A stretch of 60,600 nt of DNA, taken from a virus. The notes beneath the pieces were generated by a model that had not been told where the DNA came from, made no database searches, and worked only from the letters and a program-made list of their open reading frames with translations. The DNA is taken from positions 1 to 60,600 of IMG/VR virus record IMGVR_UViG_3300036791_000464, one strand, 5' to 3'. Within the stretch, counting starts at the first letter, position 1; each line of letters opens with the position of its first letter. Positions 24,337-30,520 of this stretch are shown here, piece after piece. The translations under genes were made by a program, and so were the position numbers.

Positions 24337-24395
24337 CGTACCGATTGGCACGAGGCCATCGAGCGTAATGCTTTTTGCTCGATGACTTCCTACCA
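24337..24395 (-). ncRNA. Two-hairpin intergenic RNA element (member f)
   Basis: P1: GAAGUC-AUCGAGC with GCUCGAU-GGCCUC. P2: CGUGCC-AAUC-GGUACG, 6 bp. It lies between the stop at 24396 and the start site of the 24302 gene. Confidence 0.7.
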
Positions 24396-24572
24396 TCAGC
24401 GGCGGATTGTGAATCCGATGATCGTCGCGAACACAATCGGGATTGTGGAAACAATCGCGATTGCTGACTGATTGACTGTTGCGCTCGCTGCTGCGTTGAG
24501 CATGATGAGCGCGAGTCCGATGAGCGCGAGTCCGATGAGGACGAGCCCGATGCTTCTCGTTTGGGCGGTCAT
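24396..24572 (-). CDS. Small membrane protein with repeated LIGLA
   Basis: A 58-residue protein. Residues 8-26 contain a tandem IGLVLIGLALIGLALIML helix and residues 38-54 a second hydrophobic stretch (IAIVSTIPIVFATIIGF), giving two likely membrane helices. ATG overlaps the stop of the next gene up as ATGA. It could be a holin-like or membrane-remodelling peptide. Its place among early genes argues against lysis. Confidence 0.68.
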   Translation of the reverse strand: MTAQTRSIGLVLIGLALIGLALIMLNAAASATVNQSAIAIVSTIPIVFATIIGFTIRR

Positions 24573-24862
24573 CGCTTGGCCGTTCTTCTCGCCTTGAGAT
24601 CGGCGTAGAACTTCGCATCGGATTCTGTCTTGATGCGCTTGATCTCCTTGCGCGCTTCCTTGATCTTTCGCAGCGTTTGGCGGTAGTTCGTGATGACTTC
24701 GTTGGCCATGTTCTCATGGAGCCAGCCAAGGCCGTTGCCGTCGTTGGCCTCTTCCTTGGCCTTGATGAACTCCTCGATGCGGTTCTTGATGACCGTCTCG
24801 ATTTGGATCAGATCCAAAGCGTCGAGGACAAGTTCGGTTTCGATGTACTCTGATTGTGCCAC
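24569..24862 (-). CDS. Coiled-coil protein
   Basis: A 97-residue, strongly helical, charged protein (IKAKEEANDGNGLGWLHENM; KIKEARKEIKRIKTESDAK). The start follows AAGGAGGGTACCAACCC. It is translationally coupled to the membrane peptide that follows, so the pair may act together. Confidence 0.7.
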   Translation of the reverse strand: MAQSEYIETELVLDALDLIQIETVIKNRIEEFIKAKEEANDGNGLGWLHENMANEVITNYRQTLRKIKEARKEIKRIKTESDAKFYADLKARRTAKR

Positions 24863-24886
24863 GGGTTGGTACCCTCCTTGTGGTTT

Positions 24887-24933
24887 GGTCGGGGTATCCG
24901 ACCGGCGCGGGATGCGCTACTCGCTCACATCCC
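24887..24933 (-). ncRNA. Diverged two-hairpin intergenic element
   Basis: GGUCGG/CCGACC (6 bp, loop AUACC) and GGGAUG/CAUCCC. The latter overlaps the stop of the 24917 gene. Same position relative to the GGUACC start site as members a-f. Confidence 0.5.
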
Positions 24934-25231
24934 CGCCGCTCGAAAGCCGTCCATGTTCCGAACACTTCTTGCCGGTTATCGCCGTTCTCGGACATCTGTT
25001 GCCTCCCTTGATAATCGTTACAAGGTAGGACGTGTTGTCCTTCCGCTTCTTGCGGAATGTGATCTTCTTGCCGTTCGAGATGTGGTCGCATTGGCGAAGC
25101 GGGAAGGTGTTTGGTGATTTTGCCTTCCGCCCAAGTCCGCGCGTCTCAAACTCGGATAGTCCCGAGTTGCGGAAATGGTTTCTTGCCATTTCCTTGTTTC
25201 GACGACGTTGTTCTCTCGTCTTATGATCCAT
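24917..25231 (-). CDS. Basic hypothetical protein
   Basis: A 104-residue very basic protein (MDHKTREQRRRNKEMARNHF) with three cysteines (RQCDH, NRCPRT, KKCSEH) that could bind metal together with His. Its ribosome site is AAGGGAAGGGAAAC rather than the GGTACC type. It is the first gene downstream of the structured leader at 25270-25322. Probably nucleic-acid binding (inference from charge). Confidence 0.68.
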   Translation of the reverse strand: MDHKTREQRRRNKEMARNHFRNSGLSEFETRGLGRKAKSPNTFPLRQCDHISNGKKITFRKKRKDNTSYLVTIIKGGNRCPRTAITGKKCSEHGRLSSGGDVSE

Positions 25232-25269
25232 TGCTGTTTCCCTTCCCTTTGGGCGGGCGGGGTTATCCT

Positions 25270-25322
25270 CGCCTCATCTAGCGTCGTCGCGGTTGGAACG
25301 TTGGACGGCGCTCGATGAGGCG
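25270..25322 (-). other. Long stem-loop in the leftward leader
   Basis: A stem of 18 pairs with one mismatch: CGCCTCATC, mismatch, AGCG, TCGTC on the plus strand pair with the mirror strand at 25304-25322. It leaves a 15-base loop. It lies between a possible promoter (25368) and the first leftward gene, so it would fold in the mRNA 5' leader. There is no U-run. Confidence 0.65.
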
Positions 25323-25367
25323 ACGGGGTTTGTCTTCCCCGCCGCCCCGCCGTAAGGAGGGGGTACC

Positions 25368-25396
25368 ATTATATAGTTATCAAGCTACGATGGGGA
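25368..25396 (-). promoter_or_regulatory. Possible leftward promoter
   Basis: A consensus -10 TATAAT (25368-25373) on the minus strand, 137 bp before the 25231 start codon. The -35 at 17 bases (TCCCCA) is poor, so the call rests on the -10 and the position. Confidence 0.4.
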
Positions 25397-25452
25397 TTTG
25401 CGATTGCCCCGTTCTCATTCCTACCGTTGCCCCGGAGAGCTTGCCGATTTCT

Positions 25453-25707
25453 CTACTCGGTACCGTCCGCCGACGCTAGTTCGGGGGATCGGTCTCTACG
25501 GGCGTGGACGCGACGGGCGAACCATTGAGGATACTCTCCCGGACTCTTGTCTATATCCTTGAGGATTTCTCTATTAGGATCGCCCAAATGCCGCCGTCCC
25601 TCAAGTTGTTGCCTCGCAGCCATACCGGTTACCATCTCCTCGATTCGCTCGTCCGTATCGCGCGCCCGCCGGATCGCTCTCGCGACCCGGCCTCCGCTTT
25701 GTCCCAT
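25453..25707 (-). CDS. Arg-rich hypothetical protein
   Basis: An 84-residue protein (MGQSGGRVARAIRRARDTDE) dominated by Arg, Glu and Ala helices. The start follows AAGGAGCTAG. It is the outermost leftward gene at the putative origin. DNA binding is suggested by charge only. Confidence 0.55.
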   Translation of the reverse strand: MGQSGGRVARAIRRARDTDERIEEMVTGMAARQQLEGRRHLGDPNREILKDIDKSPGEYPQWFARRVHARRDRSPELASADGTE

Positions 25708-25746
25708 TGTCCGTTCTAGCTCCTTGAACGTTGGGCCGGACTCGGA

Positions 25747-25785
25747 TGAGAAAACGAGCGCGACTCATCCTAGCTCGCGCTCGTT
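25747..25785 (-). terminator. Intrinsic terminator
   Basis: Minus strand AACGAGCGCGA pairs perfectly with TCGCGCTCGTT (11 bp) and runs into TTTTC. It lies upstream of the first leftward gene, so it would block or attenuate transcripts entering from the origin region. Confidence 0.7.
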
Positions 25786-25958
25786 CAAATCCCGGATTTT
25801 CAAAGTTCGCCCGCTCCGTCGTCGGCCGCCGGAGCGGGGGACGGGAGCGGCTATCGAGGTACCCCTCTATTCTACCGGAGCGCGGTTGGTGCCGTAGGGT
25901 CGGTTAGGGTGGGAAATAGTTGGGTATTTAGTTGGGGATCTCCTTTTGTTAGTATTTG

Positions 25959-25998
25959 GTTAGAGTTTTATGTAGTATTTTGTTAGAGTTTTATGTAG
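25959..25998 (+). repeat. Tandem 17-bp repeat
   Basis: GTTAGAGTTTTATGTAG occurs at 25959-25975 and again at 25982-25998, a 23-bp period. Confidence 0.85.
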
Positions 25999-26096
25999 GC
26001 TCTCTTGATTTTTGAAATGGTGTTTCGTTTTTGGTGCTTTTTTGTGTTGTTTTTATGTGCGTGGTTTGGATTTGTGTTTGGAGATGCGGCTCGGGC

Positions 26097-26455
26097 TTGA
26101 GTTGGAGAAAATGGGCGGAACCGGCAAAATTGAGATGGACTTTTGTTTTGAACCTCCTTAGGGACATTCATCGGGTTGTTTTTGCTCAAAAACGTGCTGA
26201 TTTGAGTTGTTAGAACACGTGAAAGTACGCTTGTCTTGAGTTGTGAAACGCTTACAAGATGTTTTGTGTTGAAAAGTAGTTTTTAGGAGATCCTCAACTC
26301 ATGACATCTACAACATGCACCATGTTTTCAGGCTTAGCTTTGAATTGACTTGGGCATGCACCAACACACATGCAACATGCACCAACTTTTTGAGCTTTGT
26401 ATTGAGTTGAGTTGGGTTGAGTTGAATTGTTTTGAGTTGGAACTGTCTTGAGTTG
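26097..26455 (+). repeat. TTGAGTTG iterons
   Basis: Eight exact copies begin at 26097, 26202, 26236, 26402, 26407, 26417, 26432 and 26448. The last five are clustered within 54 bp. Confidence 0.85.
26314..26384 (+). repeat. CATGCACCA repeats
   Basis: Three exact copies at 26314, 26355 and 26376. Confidence 0.85.
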
Positions 26456-26487
26456 GAATGGTTTGAGCGCCGAACAATACAAGCGCG

Positions 26488-26522
26488 CAAGACAATTCCA
26501 AGACAAAACAAGTTCAAGACAA
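26488..26522 (+). repeat. CAAGACAA repeats, inverted relative to the left half
   Basis: Three exact copies at 26488, 26499 and 26515. The reverse complement TTGTCTTG occurs in the left half at 26231. Confidence 0.8.
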
Positions 26523-26673
26523 AACAATTTCAAGTTCAAACAATTCGACCTCAAATCAATCCTAAACTCCCTAACTAAACTCTAAGGCGGCCCTAAGGTT
26601 CGGCGCGCTACGATAGTCGTATCGACTAACGGAAAGGGCGCCCGGCGGATCCGGCGCGCCCGGAAAGGTACTA

Positions 26674-27171
26674 ATCGCTACCTACGACCTCCCTAAGCTA
26701 AAGGCTCTCGCCGCCGCCGAGTACGACCGCGACGCGGCCGACGCCGGTACGACGTTCCCGTACTCTCCTTCGCGCGCGGTCTCCGCTATCGCGAAGAAAA
26801 CGAACCTCCGGAAGCCGTACCTTCGAGGTATCGTCGATCCGATCTACTTCCGGGCGAACGGTCTCGCCGCTCCGCTCGATGTCTCCTCTCGCGCGGCGGA
26901 CGCTGCGCCTACCGTCGCGTCGATCCGCGCGGCCGTCGCGAAGCGTCGCGACGCGGGCGGAACCCTCGGACGGTGGGATACGCTCTCCGCGTCTCTCTCC
27001 GCCGCGCTCGGCCGTCGCGTCTCCGAAGCCGCGACGAAGGGGTACTACGACGCGGCGCGCGGCGAGGGAGCCGCGACGGAGGGAGCGTCGTATACCGGAC
27101 GCGGAACCCGGATCGGCGCGCCGCTCTCGCGCGAAAGCGCGACGGCCGAGGTCGATTCGACGCTCGGCTAG
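26674..27171 (+). CDS. HTH-like protein in a CpA/TpG-free frame, possible ATC start
   Basis: The frame is open from an in-frame stop at 26614 to TAG at 27169. It contains no ATG, GTG or TTG before the conserved-looking part. ATC at 26674 is preceded by GGAAAGGTACTA, close to the AAGGAGGGTACTA before the ATG at 15214, and would give 165 residues (ATYDLPKLKALAAAEYDRD near the start). Two helix-turn-helix-like stretches are visible: SAIAKKTNLRKPYLRGIVDP and RWDTLSASLSAALGRRVSEA. There is no His, Gln, Cys or internal Met, because CpA and TpG are almost absent from the DNA. It could be a regulator binding the adjacent origin, or a non-coding block that merely stays open. Confidence 0.45.
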   Translation: MATYDLPKLKALAAAEYDRDAADAGTTFPYSPSRAVSAIAKKTNLRKPYLRGIVDPIYFRANGLAAPLDVSSRAADAAPTVASIRAAVAKRRDAGGTLGRWDTLSASLSAALGRRVSEAATKGYYDAARGEGAATEGASYTGRGTRIGAPLSRESATAEVDSTLG

Positions 27172-27514
27172 CCGCCCGCCGGAGCGCCCGCCGGAATCCT
27201 CCGGCGGGACTCCGGCGTTGCGGTGCTGGGGTTTTGCACGGCAATCAACTTTCATCCATATCGCACAAACTGCGGCGCCCACAAAAAACCATCGTACCGG
27301 GTCGGGCGCGCCCCTACGCGCGCGAACCTATCGCCAACTACTATATCGCCGCCGCGACCCTCCCCAACCCCTCGCGCGTACGAGTCCGCGCATGCGCCTA
27401 CGGAAACCGTTTCACCGGGTCGGGCGCGCGCGTAAGGGTAGACGCATGCGCGAGCGCGACACCGGAGCAACTATCGGTTGTCGCGGGCGGGCGCGCTATA
27501 GTAGTTCGCGCCTA
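27172..27514. other. GC-rich intergenic stretch
   Basis: About 340 bp with runs of GCGCGC and CCCCAACCCC-like C-rich tracts. A second TATAGT -10-like word lies at 27497 without a matching -35. I see no gene with a ribosome site. Confidence 0.5.
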
Positions 27515-27543
27515 TAGACTTTCAAACCGAAATCGGCTATACT
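27515..27543 (+). promoter_or_regulatory. Rightward promoter (TAGACT-17-TATACT)
   Basis: -35 TAGACT, 17-base spacer, -10 TATACT. It starts the rightward arm. The -35 matches those at 16576 and 12350 in the first five bases. Confidence 0.72.
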
Positions 27544-27551
27544 CGACCGAC

Positions 27552-27569
27552 CATCCCCGTAAGGGGATG
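27552..27569 (+). other. 5'-end hairpin with GNRA loop
   Basis: CATCCCC-GTAA-GGGGATG, 7 bp with a GNRA tetraloop. It lies about nine bases after the -10 of the 27515 promoter, so it would cap the mRNA 5' end, a known stabilising arrangement. Confidence 0.65.
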
Positions 27570-27605
27570 ATTTCTCCGCAAACAAACAAGCTAAAGGAGA
27601 GCACA

Positions 27606-28010
27606 ATGCCAAGGACACGCAGAACAACCCCCACCCAGACCACCGCAGCCAAGCAGCCCAGCCAAGAGAACTTACATTACTTGGCAGGAGTCTTTGAGGC
27701 AACAAGGACTCTAGCGGGTGTAAATGTAAACTCTGCTGTCGCCATCTCGCGTTCATCAGACTGGGCCAAGTTCATGGAGCAGACTTTTGGGCAACAGGGT
27801 TCCGCTTCAAGCTTTGTCGGTGGGAAGAGTGGAAGGACTTGGTGGGGTTGGTTCCCAAGTCTTCAAAGACGGCTCGATCTCATCATCATGCTGCAGAAGG
27901 CAGATGTAGCTCGCGCAACAACATCAGATGAGTTCGAGAAGTTCAAGAACCAGATTCAAAAAGCCATCAACAACCAGCAGGTTGATGAGAATCTCCCGGA
28001 TAACGGATGA
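27606..28010 (+). CDS. Hypothetical protein, first rightward gene
   Basis: A 134-residue protein (MPRTRRTTPTQTTAAKQPSQ then a helical core with SSDWAKFMEQTFGQQGSASS). ATG at 27606 follows AAAGGAGAGCAC. The frame stays open far upstream, but only through the non-coding leader and promoter. An intrinsic-type hairpin follows the stop, so it may be expressed as a single-gene transcript. Unrecognised. Confidence 0.75.
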   Translation: MPRTRRTTPTQTTAAKQPSQENLHYLAGVFEATRTLAGVNVNSAVAISRSSDWAKFMEQTFGQQGSASSFVGGKSGRTWWGWFPSLQRRLDLIIMLQKADVARATTSDEFEKFKNQIQKAINNQQVDENLPDNG

Positions 28011-28011
28011 A

Positions 28012-28034
28012 CCCGCTAATAGCGGGATTTCATT
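28012..28034 (+). terminator. Possible weak terminator
   Basis: CCCGCT-AAT-AGCGGG followed by ATTTCATT. The stem is short and the U-tract interrupted, so read-through is likely. Confidence 0.45.
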
Positions 28035-28072
28035 ACTAGCGCCCAGCGCCGGTCTCTAGTAGAATCGAGCTA

Positions 28073-28155
28073 CGCTCCGGGCCTGGGGCCAGCGGATGTT
28101 TGTTAGCCGCACCCATCCGCTGGCGGCACGTGGGGTGCCGTCCAGGCCCGGAGCG
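28073..28155 (+). ncRNA. Three-way-junction structured RNA
   Basis: P1 is 14 perfect pairs (28073-28086 with 28142-28155). P2 is 10 perfect pairs (28089-28098 with 28114-28123) closing a 15-base loop. P3 is 6 perfect pairs (28124-28129 with 28135-28140) closing GTGGG. P2 and P3 stack without a linker. GG joins P1 to P2 and a single U joins P3 to P1. It ends 33 bases before the ATG at 28188. I do not recognise the class; a riboswitch-like leader, a processed small RNA or a packaging RNA are all possible. Confidence 0.7.
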
Positions 28156-28187
28156 CCAACAGCCAAACACCAAAAGGACAAACAACC

Positions 28188-28526
28188 ATGGGAGAGATTG
28201 CCAAGTCCCTCTTGATGAAGATGTGCGCAGAGGCCAGCGTGGAAGCTGTCAACGACCTTCTTCATACCAGCCAGCTGCTGGGTGGGCTTGCCAAGGCCAT
28301 CATGACCGAGCCAGACGCGGAAGGAATCGTCAACCCGGAGCAGCTGATTGAAGCCGCAGCCCGCTGCATAGATGCCATCGAGGTAATCGTGGAGGCGTGC
28401 CGGCCGCGAGATCATGACCTCAGCGAATGGGAGCAGACCGACCTGCACAACGACATGATGGATGTCAGAGGCAAACTGGACGACCTTCGCAGCCAACTGT
28501 TCAAGATTCCAAAGGAGGACAGCTAG
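28188..28526 (+). CDS. Hypothetical helical protein
   Basis: A 112-residue protein (MGEIAKSLLMKMCAEASVEA; later EQLIEAAARCIDAIEVIVEA), almost entirely helical. ATG follows AAAAGGACAAAC. It is the first gene after the three-way-junction RNA, so that element is its leader. No family recognised. Confidence 0.78.
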   Translation: MGEIAKSLLMKMCAEASVEAVNDLLHTSQLLGGLAKAIMTEPDAEGIVNPEQLIEAAARCIDAIEVIVEACRPRDHDLSEWEQTDLHNDMMDVRGKLDDLRSQLFKIPKEDS

Positions 28527-28530
28527 CAAA

Positions 28531-28758
28531 ATGGACGTAGACTTCTTCCACCGCACAAACACAGGCGCTGCCAGCGAGCAAGCAGAGACAGCCTTGAGTG
28601 TTGTCCGGGTCGAGACCACAACAATGTCCGACGACGGGCAACAGTTCCGCTTGATGATGCTTGACGCGGACGACAGCTTTGACTTCGTTGTCCAGTGGCC
28701 GGACGGCGAGCGCGAGATCGTCTGGAGCTTGGCCAGAGAGCGCGAGGGGCAGTCATGA
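28531..28758 (+). CDS. Small acidic protein
   Basis: A 75-residue protein (MDVDFFHRTNTGAASEQAET; later FRLMMLDADDSFDFVVQWPD). The C-terminal part is beta-rich. AAAGGAGG lies at 28511-28518 and the ATG follows the preceding stop by four bases. Unknown function. Confidence 0.72.
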   Translation: MDVDFFHRTNTGAASEQAETALSVVRVETTTMSDDGQQFRLMMLDADDSFDFVVQWPDGEREIVWSLAREREGQS

Positions 28759-28835
28759 CGCAAGATTTAGTCATCGGCATCCTCTTGGCCGTTTTGGTCG
28801 TGGCAATCTGGCTGGGCCTGCGAAGGAATCCATGA
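28755..28835 (+). CDS. Single-helix membrane peptide
   Basis: A 26-residue peptide, MTQDLVIGILLAVLVVAIWL then GLRRNP. It is one hydrophobic helix with a positive C-terminus, giving N-out/C-in topology. ATGA overlaps on both sides show it belongs to the operon. It is too short to classify. Confidence 0.62.
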   Translation: MTQDLVIGILLAVLVVAIWLGLRRNP

Positions 28836-28963
28836 TACCTGTACTATGTTCACGGTGCTGGCGTCGAGCGAAGTTCAACGTGGCGATGCTCGTCTGGTAC
28901 TGCCCGATCTGCAACATGTCCATTACAGCTGAGGAAGTCTATGAAGGAATGAACAAGCGATGA
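28832..28963 (+). CDS. Small zinc-ribbon protein
   Basis: A 43-residue protein with CSRC near the N-terminus and CPIC 20 residues later, a minimal zinc ribbon. It overlaps both neighbours by four bases. It may assist the RuvC-like enzyme that follows (inference from position). Confidence 0.68.
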   Translation: MIPVLCSRCWRRAKFNVAMLVWYCPICNMSITAEEVYEGMNKR

Positions 28964-29493
28964 GGGGGATCTTCGCAGTTGACCCTGGCGAGAGTACCGG
29001 CGTCGCCTGGGGCATCTTGAACGAGAAGCACCGGGGTACCGCGCTGGAGGCCGTGGCCCAGCGCATGTACTCAAGCAGCCTCACCTTGACGGGAACCGAG
29101 CCAGAACAAATCAGAGATTTGTACGCATTCTGGACGGGCTTCAAGAAGTCCTGTGTTCAGGCGCACCAGATGCTCCCAGAGACCATCGACCTCGTGATCG
29201 AAGACTTTGTCTTGTTCCCCGGAGAGAAGCCGGGCAGGTCAACCACGACACCTGAGCGAATCGCCTGGGGCTTTGAGGGCTACAGGATGGCGATGTTTGA
29301 TCACTGGCGCGCTCGTTGGCCTAAGCACTACACGCCAATCTCATGGCAGAAGTCCGGCGGCGCAAAGAGGTTCTCCACGCAAGCAATCTTGAAGGCCGCA
29401 GACGCCTGGGTTGTAGGCAAGGAGCACGAGCGCAGCGCATTTGCACATATGGTCTTGCGCACGAACATCCTCATGAACAACCAGATCCCGTAA
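28960..29493 (+). CDS. RuvC-like Holliday junction resolvase
   Basis: A 177-residue RNase H-fold nuclease. IFAVDPGESTGVAWG gives the first catalytic Asp, LVIEDFVLF the Glu, and the C-terminal KEHERSAFAHMVL resembles the H/D-x-x-D/S-A helix of phage RuvC proteins. It would cut branched DNA before packaging, matching its place directly ahead of the terminase genes. Whether the last acidic residue is complete is unclear. Confidence 0.78.
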   Translation: MRGIFAVDPGESTGVAWGILNEKHRGTALEAVAQRMYSSSLTLTGTEPEQIRDLYAFWTGFKKSCVQAHQMLPETIDLVIEDFVLFPGEKPGRSTTTPERIAWGFEGYRMAMFDHWRARWPKHYTPISWQKSGGAKRFSTQAILKAADAWVVGKEHERSAFAHMVLRTNILMNNQIP

Positions 29494-29566
29494 CGCTGGT
29501 CAGCGTTACGCTGGGTAGCGTTCCGCCCGTAACGCGCCTAAGCGTTACGCGCGCGTATACGCGCGT
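29490..29566. repeat. Inverted-repeat cluster upstream of packaging genes
   Basis: GTAACGCT-GGTC-AGCGTTAC (29490-29509), GTAACGC/GCGTTAC (29529-29548) and the palindrome CGCGCGTATACGCGCG (about 29549-29566), with an extra AGCGTT half-site between. It looks like an operator or protein-binding array in the only sizeable gap before the terminase genes. A packaging-site role is also possible. Confidence 0.6.
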
Positions 29567-29619
29567 CCGCGCGGAGGATGTGCCGGAAAGCTTGTCTACA
29601 ACCTCGAATCGATCTGCCC

Positions 29620-29648
29620 TTTACGCGAGCGGGAGAATGCGCTAGACT
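29620..29648 (+). promoter_or_regulatory. Promoter for a leaderless transcript (TTTACG-17-TAGACT)
   Basis: -35 TTTACG, 17 bases, -10 TAGACT, then seven bases to the GTG at 29656. Transcription would start at or next to the start codon, and no Shine-Dalgarno precedes it. The promoter at 38987 has the same layout. Confidence 0.55.
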
Positions 29649-29655
29649 CCCGCCC

Positions 29656-29859
29656 GTGGATCCCAACGACCCGACGCTACGCATCTTGCCCGTGGAGGGG
29701 CTGCTGTACCGAGACCCTGAATGGGAGGTCTTGCAGCGAGGAGCGGCGGACATGGGTGAGGGCAGACAGTTCTGGTGGGATCCCATTCACGGATGGGTTG
29801 CACATCAGGGCCCAATCGTGACGGTCTCGATTCCTCCAGATCACACGCACCCATACTGA
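29656..29859 (+). CDS. Hypothetical protein, leaderless start
   Basis: A 67-residue protein from GTG (VDPNDPTLRILPVEGLLYRD; later FWWDPIHGWVAHQGPIVTVS). No ribosome site precedes the GTG, but the -10 at 29643 would start the message there. A longer in-frame reading exists but crosses the promoter. Unrecognised. Confidence 0.65.
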   Translation: MDPNDPTLRILPVEGLLYRDPEWEVLQRGAADMGEGRQFWWDPIHGWVAHQGPIVTVSIPPDHTHPY

Positions 29860-29860
29860 G

Positions 29861-30520
29861 ATGCCGCCCAAGTACCGCAGCATCAAGAAGCAGACGGTAC
29901 GAAACCAACAGAGGAAAGACCAACGCAAGATGTCGATCTGCGGCGCTCTCACTAACGCAGGCGGCGAGTGCAAGCAACCGGCCGGAGCGGGTACCAATCA
30001 TCTGGGTGTCGGCCGTTGTAGCCACCACACAGGCAACGCACCCAACACGCGCAAGAACGCGATCATGCAAGAGGCCGTTGTCTTCATGGGCGCGCCAAAG
30101 GACATCAATCCTCTGGACGCAATTCTCTGGTGCATTCGGATCACGGCTGGCGAGGTCGAATGGCTGAGCACCGAGATCGCGAAGGTGCCGATGGAGCTTT
30201 GGATCGAGCAGACGTACGTGGGCAAGCAGATGAACGTGTTACAGCGATCCCGAGCCGACGCGCAGGATCGCCTGGTGCGGTACAGTCGAGATGCGGTACA
30301 ACTTGGACTGGCGGAGCGCGCGGTACGGCTGGCCGAAAACTTTGGCGCTTTGATTGCGCGTCTGCTGGAGAACATCGCAGCAGAGTTGGAGCTAAGCCGC
30401 AAGCAGAAGGAGATGTGGCCAAACATTATTCGTCGGCAGCTGATCTTGCTGGAGGGCGGTACACCGCCGCACGAGATCATCGAGGGAGAGGCAGTCGATG
30501 CCGACGAAGCGGCAGCGTAA
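29861..30520 (+). CDS. Terminase small subunit
   Basis: A 219-residue protein. A Cys/His zinc motif typical of actinophage small terminases lies near residue 27 (CGALTNAGGECKQPAGAG then GRCSHH). Helices that would form the DNA-binding and oligomerisation core follow. It recognises the packaging site and feeds DNA to the large subunit, whose start lies 23 bp inside its 3' end. The assignment rests on motif style and position. Confidence 0.78.
   Translation: MPPKYRSIKKQTVRNQQRKDQRKMSICGALTNAGGECKQPAGAGTNHLGVGRCSHHTGNAPNTRKNAIMQEAVVFMGAPKDINPLDAILWCIRITAGEVEWLSTEIAKVPMELWIEQTYVGKQMNVLQRSRADAQDRLVRYSRDAVQLGLAERAVRLAENFGALIARLLENIAAELELSRKQKEMWPNIIRRQLILLEGGTPPHEIIEGEAVDADEAAA

Larger units (their letters stand above)
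25900..26580. other. Putative replication origin region
   Basis: No convincing gene. The left part (to about 26466) is strongly G/T-rich on the plus strand, and the right part (26467-26580) is A/C-rich. Strand composition thus inverts in the middle. It contains eight TTGAGTTG words, three CATGCACCA, three CAAGACAA and a tandem 17-mer. It lies between the two divergent transcription arms. This combination of iterons, a skew switch and divergent flanks is typical of an origin. Confidence 0.6.

Noticed and set aside
25350-25367. Plus-strand ribosome site AAGGAGGGGGTACC
   Set aside because: It is followed by ATT ATA TAG, so no gene can start there.
26294-26554. Minus-strand frame of 86 codons in the origin region
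   Set aside because: Its sequence is a translation of TTGAGTTG and related repeats, with no ribosome site.
26698-27282. Minus-strand Arg-rich frame of 194 codons
   Set aside because: Produced by the CpA/TpG-free, stop-poor composition; the plus-strand frame is the more protein-like reading.
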